Positions 22,401 through 33,374 of a stretch of DNA of 64,000 nt are shown in pieces. The notes under the pieces were generated by a model that was not told the origin of the DNA, did no database searches, and saw only the letters and a program-made list of their open reading frames with translations. Origin of the DNA: Linanthus parryae (Eukaryota > Streptophyta > Magnoliopsida > Ericales > Polemoniaceae). A program made the position numbers and the translations under genes. The number at the start of each line of letters is the position of its first letter. The stretch's first letter is position 1. Where the stretch lies: NCBI GenBank assembly GCA_023055425.1, contig JALGPY010000002.1, forward strand, positions 51,173,321 to 51,237,320, given 5' to 3'.

Positions 22401-22922
22401 ACCCGTACAACAATCCCATCACTGTGTACAAATCAGTCATTTGTTATCTCAATACCTCGGGAAATGAGCCTACGAGGTACTTCTAGAATTATCATGTATG
22501 TGTGTGTCAGATTCAATGGCGGGCTGTGGACGTGAAAGTGGAAGTCTCAATCCCTAGCTAAGCATTCTGAAAAAAGTTCCTAAATAAGCAAAAAAAAAAT
22601 ATAATAAAAAAAAATAAACAAAACAAAACAAACAAACGAGGCCCATGGAATTGGTCGGGGCAACATTTATTTCACAAAAAAATGGGCCGATGTTACAAGA
22701 GTGTCTCCAAGGGATGGACCAAATCATTGTTATTTTATTAAATTGGTCCAAAACACACAAAAATGATGTAAAAGTCGTAAAATATAAAATTTATAGATGG
22801 GGAATGTGCGATTGCGATGATGAGTGTGCTAGTTGATGATAGCTAGTACAAGCTCCGATGATTGGAGAGTTTGAGAACACACAGAGATTAATAGAGATTG
22901 TGATGGAAATAAATCAAGTGTG

Positions 22923-22988
<66 letters not shown>

Positions 22989-23706
22989 ATGTTATGGCTT
23001 ACAGACGAATGATTATCCAAAAAAACATCAATGAAAACGGTGAGCCTCCTATATACACACATCCAAGGATAACAATTATGGGGGTGTTACGACATTAATC
23101 ACGCCCCCATAAAGGCCATTAATTTGGCTGTTGTGGATATCGCGGGAAACCATTATTGGATCAACATATATATGATTTGACCAAGTCTCCCTTATGGCAC
23201 ATCAGGGTCGCAGGTGGGATGACACCGGCACCTGCGACGAGCCTTATTCCAACGTCCAAACCACTAAGTTCCCTTGTTCCCATGCGAGGTAATAAGGTGC
23301 GAGGTACCCTGTCTCATGGTCACGTGATGCGATCCAGTGTATGAGGTCTGATTGGTGTGAACGGAACACAATTGTGTGGATCTCTGTAAACACCCGACAT
23401 GTCCATGTGGTTGTGGTCTTGAGCCATGTTTTGGTCTGTCTAAATGTACTCCCCTTGTGCGTGGGCCAAGCTAGCGAGGACTAAGTGCATCTCGCTGCCC
23501 CCTAGTCGGGATGACTGGGAAGATGGCTAGTCCTTCTGTTGTGATAGGTTTGAACGTGGCGTGTGTGCATCACCTCTGATGGGATTCATGCGACCTTCCA
23601 AAAAATTTAATTTGCATGACGCTGTAGATGTTTTTGGAAGAGTGAGGTCAATCGAGTGATCAGTCCGCCGATAGTTTAATACCTTTTAGGACTACGTCTT
23701 GAAGAT
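22401..23706. other. Non-coding part of duplication copy 1, with GA microsatellite
   Basis: There is no supported gene. A pure GA tract of about 30 units lies at 22926-22984; the matching tract in copy 2 is 38316-38380. Phrases around 23200-23350 (GTCACGTGATGCGATCCAGTGT) are conserved between the copies and are non-coding. Confidence 0.6.
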
Positions 23707-24373
23707 CCCATTAGCCTTTATCTTTTCGTATTTTCTATCGAGTGTCTGGCTAGTCTTTTAAACACAACCGTTTCAAATAATGTTCTTAAATGTGTTAAGG
23801 CTAGCTCTACACCTCCTGGTGTTGCACATCTCCATTTTGCGTATGATTGCATTTTTTTTTGTAAAAGCCTCTATTCCAAAAAACTATTACTATGAATTCA
23901 ATCTTGTTCCAATATTGTGACTCGGGTAAATTAATAAATTTTTAAAAAAATCTGTTGTTGTTTAGGCCCTCGTATTCCTATGTGTCATACTATCTTCCAA
24001 ATTCTACAAAATTACTCCTGCTTCTAAACATGATATAAATCTAGCCATATCCAATATTTTGGCAGGAATGAAAAATTAATTTTTCAATCAATAGAAACAA
24101 ACGTTTGGAATAAACTTTTATGGCTGGAAGGAAACACTTTTGTCTACGACCGATAAAGAAGTCCTTATAATCTGTTATTCAAGTCCTTTCAACTTACATT
24201 GTGTCCGTTTTTCTTCCCACGATTCATTTCTGTTCAGAAATTCAGAAGCTAATAGGAATTTTTTGGCGGGGTAATGAACACAATAAGAAGAAAAAAATCC
24301 ATTGAAAAAATCGGTGTTCTGTGTGTAACACAAATTTAATTGAAGGCATGGACTTTCGTCACATGTATGCTTT

Positions 24374-25235
24374 AAATACTCTGAATTTTTCCGTTTAATA
24401 CCCGTCCGTACGTGTAATTGAAAAATACTTCCGTATTTCGTACTATTGCAGGACCTAATGAAAAATACTCGAATTTTTTGAGTAAAAAAGTTTAATACTC
24501 GTATTTAACGTTTTAACGTACAATACTTCCGAATAAAACTTTTTGATAACAATATTGCAGTGAATAAATTACCAACCAAAATAATATAACTTATAGTAAT
24601 TAGTTATTATTAAATATTTTCTTAATATATATCTATTTTAAATATTTATAGTAGTATTATTATAGCAATTTGAAAATATAAGTTAAAATAACTATAATTA
24701 TATATATATGTATATATATGTGTGTGTGTGTGTGCGCGCGCGCGCGCGTACATGCATCTTGAGTCTTATGTGTTATATTATTAAGTTATAAATAATACAT
24801 GCTTAAGATTATGGAATGCGTAGTAACTTTTTTTACAGAAGTTTGCATCATAAATAGTTTGAATAGTATGACACTATTTTACATAAGTAATTAGTTGAGT
24901 AAATAGTTTAAATATCAGAAATGATAAACAGTTGAGTACATGCTTTACAAGTTATTGTTAAATATTTGATAAAAATATGAAAAAATGGCAATGTGTGACA
25001 CAAATAGCTCTCATTAAATATGCTAAACTACTAAGAAATGCACCCGCATTTTTAATTCCGAATGAATAACTAGTACACGAACTATACACGTACGTATAGA
25101 AAACTCGAATCAATCAAATCGCGTATTTTTAAGCCGAACTTTTACTAACGTATGTTTAACCTAAAATCGTATAATACACGTACGTACCGTATCACGTTTT
25201 ATTTCCGTCCCGTATTTTACTAACTATGCTCTTAA
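24374..25235. mobile_element. AT-rich insertion specific to duplication copy 1
   Basis: Copy 2 runs directly from ATGTATGCTTTAAAT to the CTCACTAAACAAA equivalent. Here the same junction is split by about 860 bp. The ends are rich in CGTACG/CCGTA motifs (CCGTCCGTACGTGTAATTG on the left, CACGTACGTACCGTATCACG on the right), suggestive of a non-autonomous DNA transposon. TATGCT occurs on both sides, but a clean target duplication could not be fixed. It has no ORF. Confidence 0.6.
24699..24748. repeat. Alternating TA/TG/CG tract
   Basis: An uninterrupted purine-pyrimidine alternating run passes from TATATA through TGTGTG to CGCGCGCG. This composition favours left-handed (Z) DNA and replication slippage. 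Confidence 0.9.
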
Positions 25236-26916
25236 CTAAACAAAGGTGTATTATTTTAAATTATCCAAATACTCTTCTTGTTAAAGTCCTTACAAGGTTA
25301 ATATTTTTGGAAATCTGAATCTGATTCTAACTCTTTTTTCTGTTTGGAAGTGGCTTATAAAAGGCATATATATTATTTTTAGAGGAATACGACATGGTAT
25401 TGGTAACGCGAAAAATGTGGTTATTTACCATCATAGATTGAATATTATCGGATTAGGGGAAAAATCTCTTAGTTTTCCCCCTTACCACAACATTCTACTG
25501 TTGCTGATCTTTTTATTCCACACTTCAACAGGAACCAACATTTAATCCAAAATATTTTTTTCAAAAATGCGTCTGAAGCCATTTTACAAATTCCTCTTAG
25601 TTTTTCTAAGAATTCTGACATTCTAATATGGCCACAAACTATTAATGGTGATTACACTGTTACATCTGTGTATTATGTTGCAGCTTTAATTCTCAATCCA
25701 AAAGGTTTCCAGACCCTTAATGCATCTTTTAGTTCCAGTAATGGTATTTTTTGGAAAATTATTTGAAAGGTTCAGATTTCAGAAAAATAAAAATCTTGAC
25801 TTAGAAATTTTATAATGACTGTTCAGGTACAAAAACAAATCTTATCAAGAAATGAATTTTATTACCTAATCTGTGCAGTTTCTGCGAATCGACGACTGGC
25901 ACTGAAGATCACACTTTGCACGACTTTTCTTGGGTAAAACAAATCTTTCATTCTCCCTTTATTGATTTTCACTTGACCTCTATGGATTTACACTTTCAAA
26001 TCCGCATTCGTCAGATTATTTTTTCCTGCAAATGCACAAATATGCAAGTCATGTTTCAATTTTTATGGGGATTTTTTGTTAGAAAAAAATTCAAGAGTTT
26101 TCAACTGTAAAAGAAATTTTATGGAAGTATTAGCCAACTGTCTAGTTGCTCATAAAGAATTTATAGACAATACTTATCTTGGTTTGAGAGTTGTGAATGA
26201 AGATTACACTGGGCCTCCGGACATGCCGACGTCTGTTTGTTCTCCTCGGTGGAATGCAACCCTCCGAAGTTCCTTACATTTAACGGTGATTCCTCTATCT
26301 CGACAGATCAGAGAAAATCTAGAGGAGGAGCTATTATCAGGAACTCCGAAGGTGCCTTCGTCCTTGCGGTGTCTACTCTTTTTAATAGATATTTCATGGA
26401 GGCGGAGGCATATGCTCTTGGGTTTGCGATTACATCTATGAAAAGAGGTTATGTTTCTCCGGTGGTGGAATCGGACAACAAGGCTTTGGCGAAGCGGCTG
26501 AAACTCCAGCTCTGTCTAGGGTTTTCTGCAAACGGCAGAGAACGATGTATGAGGTGAAGAGTCGGCTGATCCGACTATTTATGCGTAGGGTTAGCTGGGG
26601 CAAAAAGAAAAAAAAAATAATCGTGCCGACGTCTTAGCAAAAATTAGGTTGGATTGTACTGTTTTTTCCTATTGGACTATACAATGCCCCACCTGGCTTA
26701 TATGACTCTTGATATAGAGATAAAGCCCACTATAAAATAAAGTACAATCCTGTTTCCAGAATAAAAAAATCATTTTTTTAAAGCTAAGTCAAAAATATTT
26801 CCTTGAACATTATATAAAGGTCCACACATACTATTATTTTGGGATGGTGATATTAAAGGCGACTCCACAAATTCAACCCACTAGCAAGTTTCAACTGAAA
26901 GCCCATTACGTCCTTC

Positions 26917-27389
26917 CATAAAAAGTAAGAGTAAACTAAAAGCCAAATATTTATAGAATAGGCTTAATGAAATTGGTTGATCAACTCTCTAAGGTCTAAA
27001 CCCAACAATAAAATAGAATTTTGTAAAAAAATAGGTTTATAAAAAAAAGTTCGATCCGATCTGATCAACTCTCTAAGGAATGGCAATGTGGTTCGATCCG
27101 ATCTAAAATTTGAGTGATTCATGAATCAAGTCCGAATTCGATCCATTATAAAATGGATCGGAAATGGTTATTAAAAAACAAAATTCGATCCGTATTCGGA
27201 TTCGATCCAATATATTAGGATATCTAATGGATATCCGACCCAAAAGGATCCGAGCACAAGGAATTTTACAAAAATACCCTTAGAATTATAAAAAATTTAT
27301 GTTTTTACCCACATATATATAAATACAATACACAAATCACTACACATATATGTTTGGATGAAGAGGAAGATGAGTAGAATTGAAAAAGT
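26917..27389. other. Intergenic DNA with small direct repeats
   Basis: The phrase GATCAACTCTCTAAGG occurs at about 26980 and 27061. A cluster of GATCCGA and TCGATCC motifs at 27040-27260 resembles dispersed plant repeat sequence. No gene is seen. Confidence 0.4.
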
Positions 27390-28587
27390 TGTCATACCCC
27401 GTGTCTTGATATATCAAATAAAATAAAATAATGACTATTAGTCTGGCTTGATTTCACATGAAGACTTGATCATATTATTGGAGTTTATTTCGTACAATAA
27501 TGTAAGTGGCTGGGTTATAGTGCAAAAAAATTACATTTTTGTGCAAACTAGAGATTTATGAGTGAAAGTTGATTACACATTGAGATATACTCAAAGTGTG
27601 TTTTTAGTTGCCAATCTATTTATAGAGTTGTAAAAGAAATATGATGACAACACATTGATAGTTACTGTGAAAGTTCTTTGATGATGTCACCTCATATTTC
27701 TCCAAACATTCACACGTGGCTATGTTAATATCGTGATGAGTCATGTTTTACCTTATTTTTCTCATGACAGCAAGCTTTATTAGGCTTAGTCACCACCCTC
27801 AAATGGGAGAACGGAAAGTGATCAACGGGGATTAGTCAGAACAATTTGGTAAGAGAGAAAGAGATGGTAAACAAAAAAAGGAGAAAAATTTCGAGTTTAA
27901 AATTCTGTTAACACTTGCTATTTGAGAGAGGAGGATGAAGGATTTGTAAGTGGGCATGTGTTTCTTTTTCTTGTTTGAGCAAGAAGGGACTGAGTAGGCA
28001 GAGGATTCGATCTAGTTGGATTTTGTTGGTCTGGTTTTGATTTCAGGTAGGAAATCTAATCTTCAAATTTCCTGCAGTTATCGTGTATATTTTATATACT
28101 GTTGATGTGATTGTTATAGTTCCTTAGCTATCTGTTGATGGGTTGGTGATTGATAAATCACTTTGTTTGTTTATTTGGTGCTGTATTTATTTGACTGAAA
28201 ACTGGGTGGAACCTACTGGGCTGTTTTGGTTCACCCCTCAGTTTACATGTTGACCTGGAGCGCCACTGGATCGCGGAGTAGTTGGTAAAATAGCATATTT
28301 TAGCTAAACAAATGATTTTTAGCTGTTTTAGTGGATGTTGTAACTTTTTAGTTGAATAGCTATATTTTATAAAAAAAAAAAGTCAGTTTTGACGAGTTGG
28401 TGTAACTTTTTAAATATTTAAGTCACGTACCTGTTTTACAGATATTTGATTAAAATGGTATTTCTGAGGACTGTGTATCCTGTTGGTGAGTTTTTGGCTG
28501 TCTGAAAGTGTCAGACTGGTTGATATTTTCGCGTGTTTTTATCGTAAATTGATAACTTTTATAATAAATGTGTGATGAGTCGTCACA
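27390..28587 (+). repeat. LTR of a decayed LTR retrotransposon
   Basis: The block starts TGTCATACCCCG and ends GTCGTCACA. It is followed after two bases by a Met-tRNA primer site, so it is the 5' LTR (about 1.2 kb) of a plus-strand element. The TGTCATACC start is common in plant Ty3-type LTRs. The lineage is inferred because no pol remains. Confidence 0.7.
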
Positions 28588-28589
28588 AA

Positions 28590-28602
28590 TGGTATCAGAG
28601 CC
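28590..28602 (+). other. Primer-binding site (initiator Met tRNA)
   Basis: TGGTATCAGAGCC lies two bases after the LTR end and fixes the orientation of the element. Confidence 0.85.
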
Positions 28603-29220
28603 GAGCCCAACCTGAAGTACAGATAGTGTATCACAATCTAGTACTGCTTGGGTGGTTTAGGATATTAACAATGGGTACATGATTTTTTTAAGAAAATCAG
28701 TTGTGACTATTGCTTAAAGCAAATTTCATTTTTTTTTTGTAAAGACTAAAGCTTTTGATTTGGAAGGGGGTTATATGTCTCCCCATATTTGGACTTATTG
28801 TCTGATTATATAATCAGTTCAAGTAATGTGTCTATTTTTGTCATAACACCTGCCATGATGGAAAACAAATAAGATTTGCGATTGTTTTATTTAATGTGAT
28901 GGACTGTGCCATTTCAATATGCTTCCATGTATTTCCAATGAGATTTTATGAAGTGAGAATTCATAAGGGTGTCTCTGATGTACATTTCTGCCTGCATGAT
29001 GTTGACTAGTGCTTGATTCGATTTTTTTAGGGAAGATTATTGGTAACTTGTTGCCCATGTAACTTAATGGAGGCGAATAAAAATGTGATTTATTTTAGTG
29101 TAGATGGTCATTATACTTTCGGAAAAAATATTAGTTTATAAAAAAAAATCTCGAAAGGTAACTATTTTTTTTACGTAAAAGATGAATTTCATGAATTTTT
29201 TTTTGTGAGTGGGGTAAAAC
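28603..29220 (+). mobile_element. Truncated interior of the same LTR element
   Basis: About 0.6 kb of non-coding leader-like sequence follows the primer site. It then stops at a new TGTGAGACCCC motif at 29220. Gag and pol are absent, so the element is truncated or deleted. Confidence 0.5.
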
Positions 29221-29735
29221 TGTGAGACCCCAAATTCACGAAATAATTAAATGTGTAAATTTTATAATGTGATAGTCATGCATTTATACATGCTACATTA
29301 TAGGAAGAATATATATAGAGAGAGAGGAATCTCGTGATTTTTTAAGCTGGAAGAGATTGTTGCATGGACATGCATATGCCATTATGCTTGTTTAATTGTT
29401 CATGGGAATATTTATCAGTGTTACTATATATGCATTTGGTGCTATTATAAATATAATAATTTGGGGTTAGTTTACAGTTGTTGGAAATATAATTCTTTTT
29501 ACAGTTCTGCATTTCATTCTCTTTACAGATTGTTCATCACAAAGCTTCTCCAAAGCTTTGGAGGTGTTCCTGTTCCGAAGCTTTGAATACTCAGCCTATT
29601 AGAAACTGTTTCAAACTACTTCTAAGTTTAACCAAAGCCTTGTATTTTTTTTAATCCATGTGTTAAGTTTCAAAATCATATTTTTTAGCAAAAGATTGCA
29701 TACTCTATTCAACCCCCTTTCTAGAGTATCTTGAT
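29221..29735 (+). repeat. Probable LTR fragment of another retrotransposon
   Basis: TGTGAGACCCCAAATTCACG opens the block. Its end has TACTCTATTCAACCCCC and TCTAGAG, the kind of sequence found near the 3' end of some plant Copia LTRs. A short hairpin AAAGCTTCTCCAAAGCTTT is present at about 29541. Two different LTR pieces may be joined here. Confidence 0.4.
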
Positions 29736-30195
29736 CCTGTATTTTACCTGCATTACACACTTTCAATTTCTAAATTACAAAATAGCCCCAAAAAATGTAT
29801 GGGATATTTCACTCTGCCCTTCCGAAATTCCATCGATTGAGAGCGCCAATAGCAGCACCAGACAACTAAGTTGGGCCATTGAAAGGTTTTTTGCTTGCAG
29901 TCAATCTACGCAGAGTGAATCGGTACCTAAGGAAGCCCCAAAAGGGTTGTCGTCCGATGGGTACACGAATCTTTGACAAGATTACTGATACGTTATACGT
30001 ATCGAGATAAAGAAATTGATAGAGTAGATGAATAAATTGAGAGAGATAGACGAGAGTTTAAGGGAGAGACTGATTATTTCATTCACTGAATAATAATGAG
30101 AGATTACATCACTTAAATAGATAATACTAACCCTAACCCTAGCCCTACGGGCTTATTCTACGGCCCAACCCGTATTAATAATTAAATAGCTAACT

Positions 30196-31677
30196 CTAAT
30201 AAATAAATGATAATAATTGATACGATACCCGTATCAACTCTCCCACGCTTGAAAATCGCCTTGCCCTCAAGCCGGACGTTGAAAAATCGCTTCTATTCTT
30301 TTCCGGATCGAATTGACGTCGAACGGTCTTCAAAACGCCACTTTGTAGTCTCAACTCGCCACTAATCTTGCCCGGATCAAATTTAAGTCGAACGTCCGCG
30401 AGAACATCATTTTGTAGACCAAATCCGAAAAACCGAAACCCGAAAACGGACTCGGAGGGTCGCGAAACCCCAGATAAAACCCCGTGACAGTGTTGCTGAC
30501 CTGGTGGTTGGGCACTGGCTAGACCGTAAACAATAGGTGAAGTGTTAACTGGTGGACCAAAATTATTAAATAATTGAGGCCCACTAAGACTGAAGGCATG
30601 AGGCAGCCTATCAAAATGTTTAAGCCAATTATTAAAACGAAATGGGTTTGAAGATACCAGCACATTATCTAATTGAAGCCCACATGCTTGTTTCAACCTA
30701 CTTCCATCTTCAGTAAGGAAAAATCGCGTCTCAACATGTGGGTGGCGTCCATGGATGTCGCCGAAACTTGATGCGGCTGTCGAAGACGGGGAAGGCCACA
30801 ATTGGAGCATGGGAGAGATGGGATTGATAGGGGGCTGGATGTCGTTTGGGTTCGGACTTGTTTTGGGCGGTGGAAGTTGCTGTTTTGGCGTCGGAATCCA
30901 TGGAAGATCCGGCGGTCGTGGCTCGAGGTCGTCGTCGACTGAGAGGTTCTCGGACGGTGAAAGGGGCGACGGGAAAGGCTGCAGAGGCGGCTGAGGAGGT
31001 GGATCGCCGAATTGTCGTGGTGGTGGCTTTGAATCCAATGGCGGAGGATGTTGGGGTTCGATGTCGCCGGCGATTGGGAGGTTCGTCGGCATGGGGGAAG
31101 AAGGTCGGAGCTTCTGGAGCGACGACGATGGTTGCGTCCGTGCTTGGGACGGAACTGGCTGGTGTCGATTTTGGATCTGGGCAAGCCGGGTTTGCGGCCC
31201 CTTGGTCTGTTGCTGCGGTGTTGCCTCCGGTGGATCGACCCGCGATGGCCTGGTCGGTGTTTGGAGAAGGGCCGACTGCTGTTCTGGCTGAGACGGTTGG
31301 ATCTGCTGGTTGTCCGGCTGCTGCTGGGTTTGCACAGCCGGCGGTGATGGCGGCGGCAGAATCTGTTCTTCATATAACTGCAGTTCTCCGGCTCGGATGA
31401 TGTGTTGGAGGCGAAAAAATTCATCCGTCGAAATCAATCGGAATTCTTTCCGAGTTGATTTGAGGCATTCGAGATCCGCCATGGTGAGATACCCACTTGC
31501 GTGGAGGGTTTCTAGGTCTGCCACGGTGAGACAGTTGATTGCTTCACCCTTCTGCGAGAGCTCGTCGATTTCATCGAAAAGCACCAGTTGGACACCCTTG
31601 TGACTGAAATCGACAATAGCGTAAGGGAGATCCATGAGTCCGGGGGCGAGTGCCGCGAACAAAAGTCCGACCGACAC
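30196..31677 (-). CDS. 493-aa proline/glutamine-rich ORF of the compact LTR element
   Basis: The ORF starts 19 bases after the LTR end (ATG 31677-31675) and terminates inside the other LTR. Residues 1-105 are acidic to neutral and probably folded. They contain a repeated phrase (LTVADLETL and LTMADLECL about 13 residues apart). Residues about 105-340 are dense in P, Q and S and likely disordered. The C-terminal part (FFLTEDGSRLKQACGLQLDN, NNWLKHFDRLPHAFSL) may again be folded. The last about 60 residues run across the purine tract and LTR, so they may be incidental. I do not recognise a Gag zinc knuckle or any enzyme motif. Its intact state over nearly 1.5 kb suggests it is recent or under constraint. 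A Gag-like role is inferred from position only. The C-rich minus strand also produces long overlapping frames on the plus strand. Confidence 0.55.
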   Translation of the reverse strand: MSVGLLFAALAPGLMDLPYAIVDFSHKGVQLVLFDEIDELSQKGEAINCLTVADLETLHASGYLTMADLECLKSTRKEFRLISTDEFFRLQHIIRAGELQLYEEQILPPPSPPAVQTQQQPDNQQIQPSQPEQQSALLQTPTRPSRVDPPEATPQQQTKGPQTRLAQIQNRHQPVPSQARTQPSSSLQKLRPSSPMPTNLPIAGDIEPQHPPPLDSKPPPRQFGDPPPQPPLQPFPSPLSPSENLSVDDDLEPRPPDLPWIPTPKQQLPPPKTSPNPNDIQPPINPISPMLQLWPSPSSTAASSFGDIHGRHPHVETRFFLTEDGSRLKQACGLQLDNVLVSSNPFRFNNWLKHFDRLPHAFSLSGPQLFNNFGPPVNTSPIVYGLASAQPPGQQHCHGVLSGVSRPSESVFGFRFFGFGLQNDVLADVRLKFDPGKISGELRLQSGVLKTVRRQFDPEKNRSDFSTSGLRARRFSSVGELIRVSYQLLSFIY

Positions 31678-31681
31678 TCAG

Positions 31682-31695
31682 AATGAAAGCACCAA
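31682..31695 (-). other. Primer-binding site candidate of the compact LTR element
   Basis: On the minus strand TTGGTGCTTTCATT follows the LTR end CGTATCA directly. It begins with TGG as expected for pairing with a tRNA 3' CCA. It is not the initiator-Met site used by the other elements here. I could not name the tRNA. Confidence 0.55.
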
Positions 31696-32345
31696 TGATA
31701 CGTTATACGTATCGAGATAAAGAAAATGATAGACTAGATGAAGAAATGAGAGAGATAGACGAAAGAGAGAGAGGCGAGAGTTTAAGGGAGAGACTGATTA
31801 TTTCATTCACTGAATAATGATGAGAGATTACATCACTTAAATAGATAATACTAACCCAAACCCTAGCCCTACGAGCTTATTCTACGGCCCAACCTGTTTT
31901 AATAATTAAATAGCTAACTCTAATAAATAAACTATAATAATTGATACGATACCCGTATCAGTTACTTTGACTACAGAATCCATGCCTTTCTGACTCGGCC
32001 TGACCAGATATCAAGGCGGTACACCATCACGCGTTCCTATGATCATTCATATCCTGTTTTGCTACTTCAAATTCTAGTCTAATACTACTACGCAATGACC
32101 CCAACTCCTTTCTTATCGTTGGGTTGACCCATTTTCGTTCTTTTCTAGCCTAGTGGCTTTCACTTTTCGTTCATATGTAAAACGTACCAACTTATTCAGT
32201 ATGTGTGGTGGGATTTGAAGAAGGATGAATATTGGCTAGACACCAGTGATTTGGGGTCTAATTTGTTCATCAGATTGCATAAACAATACTTTTCAGCCAA
32301 CAACATCGATGATTGTAAAGCTTCAGCCTCCATACGCAAAGAATG

Positions 32346-33043
32346 AACTAGCGTTCATGAACAACTCACGTTCAATTTGGTTAAAGCTCGTTCGTGTTTA
32401 ATTCGACTTATTAATCAAACAAACTCAAACATGAGAATGTGTTCGTTTGCTAAACGAGCCGAACACGAGCAGAACAAGGAGCTTGTTCGTTAGTGTTCGC
32501 GAACAAATTATAGTAGTACATATGTATATATAGTTAGAAAACTAAATTATTTTGTCATCTTTATATGTAATTTCTTAAAATCGGGCATAAGTAGTGTAGA
32601 ATCTTTATTAAAGTTTGACCTCTTAGGATTTCAAGAGGTAAATTTATAATTTAAAATATCATAAATAATTACCTATATAAGAAAAAATTCAGATAATTTG
32701 AGTCTATCATTAGCACAAATAAATCATATCTGTATACTAATACATTCCGTGTTGTTTGTTTTCTTTAAACATTTTATCTTAAGTAATATCACACAACATT
32801 TTAATTCAAGAGTTATATGTTATCATGTCCATCCAATAGAAATACAAGCTCTTCGAATTGAATTCAAACTCGTAAACGAGCTAGTTAAACGAGCCACGAG
32901 CCGAACAACTCGAGACCTAAACGAGCCGAACACAGGCATGGTTTTTTGTTTGACTCGACTTTATTTTCGACCTGTTTAGAAGCCAATTAAATGAGTCAAA
33001 CTAAAAAAAACAATATTCTGTTCGATTCGCCTCGTTTACTGCC
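32346..33043. repeat. Dispersed repeat with AACGAGC/CGAACA motifs
   Basis: Motifs such as AACGAGCCGAACACGAGC recur at 32450-32480 and 32870-32935, in both halves of an AT-rich block. This is typical of dispersed non-coding plant repeats. No gene is supported. Confidence 0.5.
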
Positions 33044-33354
33044 CTAGTCAAGCACAGAGAAATGCGGATATCTCAATTCAGTATCAGATGACAACGCAGT
33101 CAAATGTGACTAATAAGATTCTATTTTGTTGTGTGTATGTCTCAATGTTGTTTGGAGGTGTCTTCTTGCTGCCATCTGACTTTTTTGACTTTTTTGACTC
33201 GTATCGACACGAAAATTTGGCATTAAACAGTAAGAAGACACCTCCAAACAACATTGAGAAATATACACAACAAATAGAATCTTATTAGTCACATTTAACC
33301 GTGTTGTCATCTGATACAGAAGTGGGACATCAGCATTTCTCTGTGCTTTAATTA
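33044..33354. mobile_element. MITE-like hairpin, about 0.3 kb
   Basis: Inverted arms of about 125 bp match closely. AGCACAGAGAAATGC (33051) pairs with GCATTTCTCTGTGCT (ends 33347), and ACACCTCCAAACAACATTGAG pairs across the centre with CTCAATGTTGTTTGGAGGTGT, both trimmed here. The central loop holds TGACTTTTTTGACTTTTTTGA. There is no ORF. The size and near-perfect fold fit a MITE. Confidence 0.8.
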
Positions 33355-33374
33355 GTCTCATGAAAAACAAAATA

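Larger units (their letters stand above)
23707..26690 (+). pseudogene. LINE remnant (RT palm to RNase H) in duplication copy 1
   Basis: Frameshifted RT sequence begins near 23707 (YLFLI-like). The catalytic region has decayed to FAYDC near 23838. It continues through the LLAGMKN, YGWKE and FFGG segments after RT. The RNase H segment has LTFNGDSSISTDQ, GGAIIRNSEGAFVLA and FMEAEAYALGFAITS (26275-26460). The tail ends near 26700. An unrelated block of about 0.86 kb interrupts it at 24374-25235. It is clearly defective. Confidence 0.8.
21378..26916. repeat. Large direct duplication, copy 1
   Basis: Beginning at ATTGATAAATGGAAAGATTAA and ending near CTGAAAGCCCATTACGT, this segment is collinear with 36777-41512. 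Shared content includes the inverted repeat, a GA microsatellite (22926-22984), a stretch ending in GTGAGCCTCCTATAT, and a LINE 3' half. Copy 1 carries an extra block at 24374-25235 that copy 2 lacks. Confidence 0.85.
29986..31960 (-). mobile_element. Compact polymerase-less LTR retrotransposon (1975 bp)
   Basis: LTRs of 251 bp (29986-30236) and 265 bp (31696-31960) match along their length. They start TGATACG and end CGTATCA. Flanks are ATTAC (left) and GTTAC (right), a 5-bp target duplication with one change. Orientation is minus. A primer-site candidate TGGTGCTTTCATTC follows the upstream LTR (31682-31694), and a purine-rich CGTGGGAGAG precedes the downstream LTR. The whole 1.46-kb interior is covered by one 493-aa ORF. 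No protease, RT or integrase is present. It would depend on another element for movement, like the non-autonomous TR-GAG or TRIM classes. The 3' end of the interior resembles that of plant Ty3 elements. Confidence 0.85.
29736..32345 (-). pseudogene. LINE 3' remnant, interrupted by a small LTR element
   Basis: Blocks 29736-29985 and 31961-32345 are an inverted, diverged copy of 17291-18060. On the minus strand the outer block encodes an RNase H-like fragment (SLRMEAEALQSSMLLAEKYC, then KLDPKSLVSSQ). The two blocks are one sequence split by the LTR element at 29986-31960. Both flanks end in TTAC at the insertion point. Confidence 0.7.

Noticed and set aside
30846..31400. 184-codon plus-strand ORF
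   Set aside because: It is antisense to the 493-aa ORF of the compact LTR element, and its composition mirrors that GC-rich strand. The element's primer site and LTR order support the minus strand.
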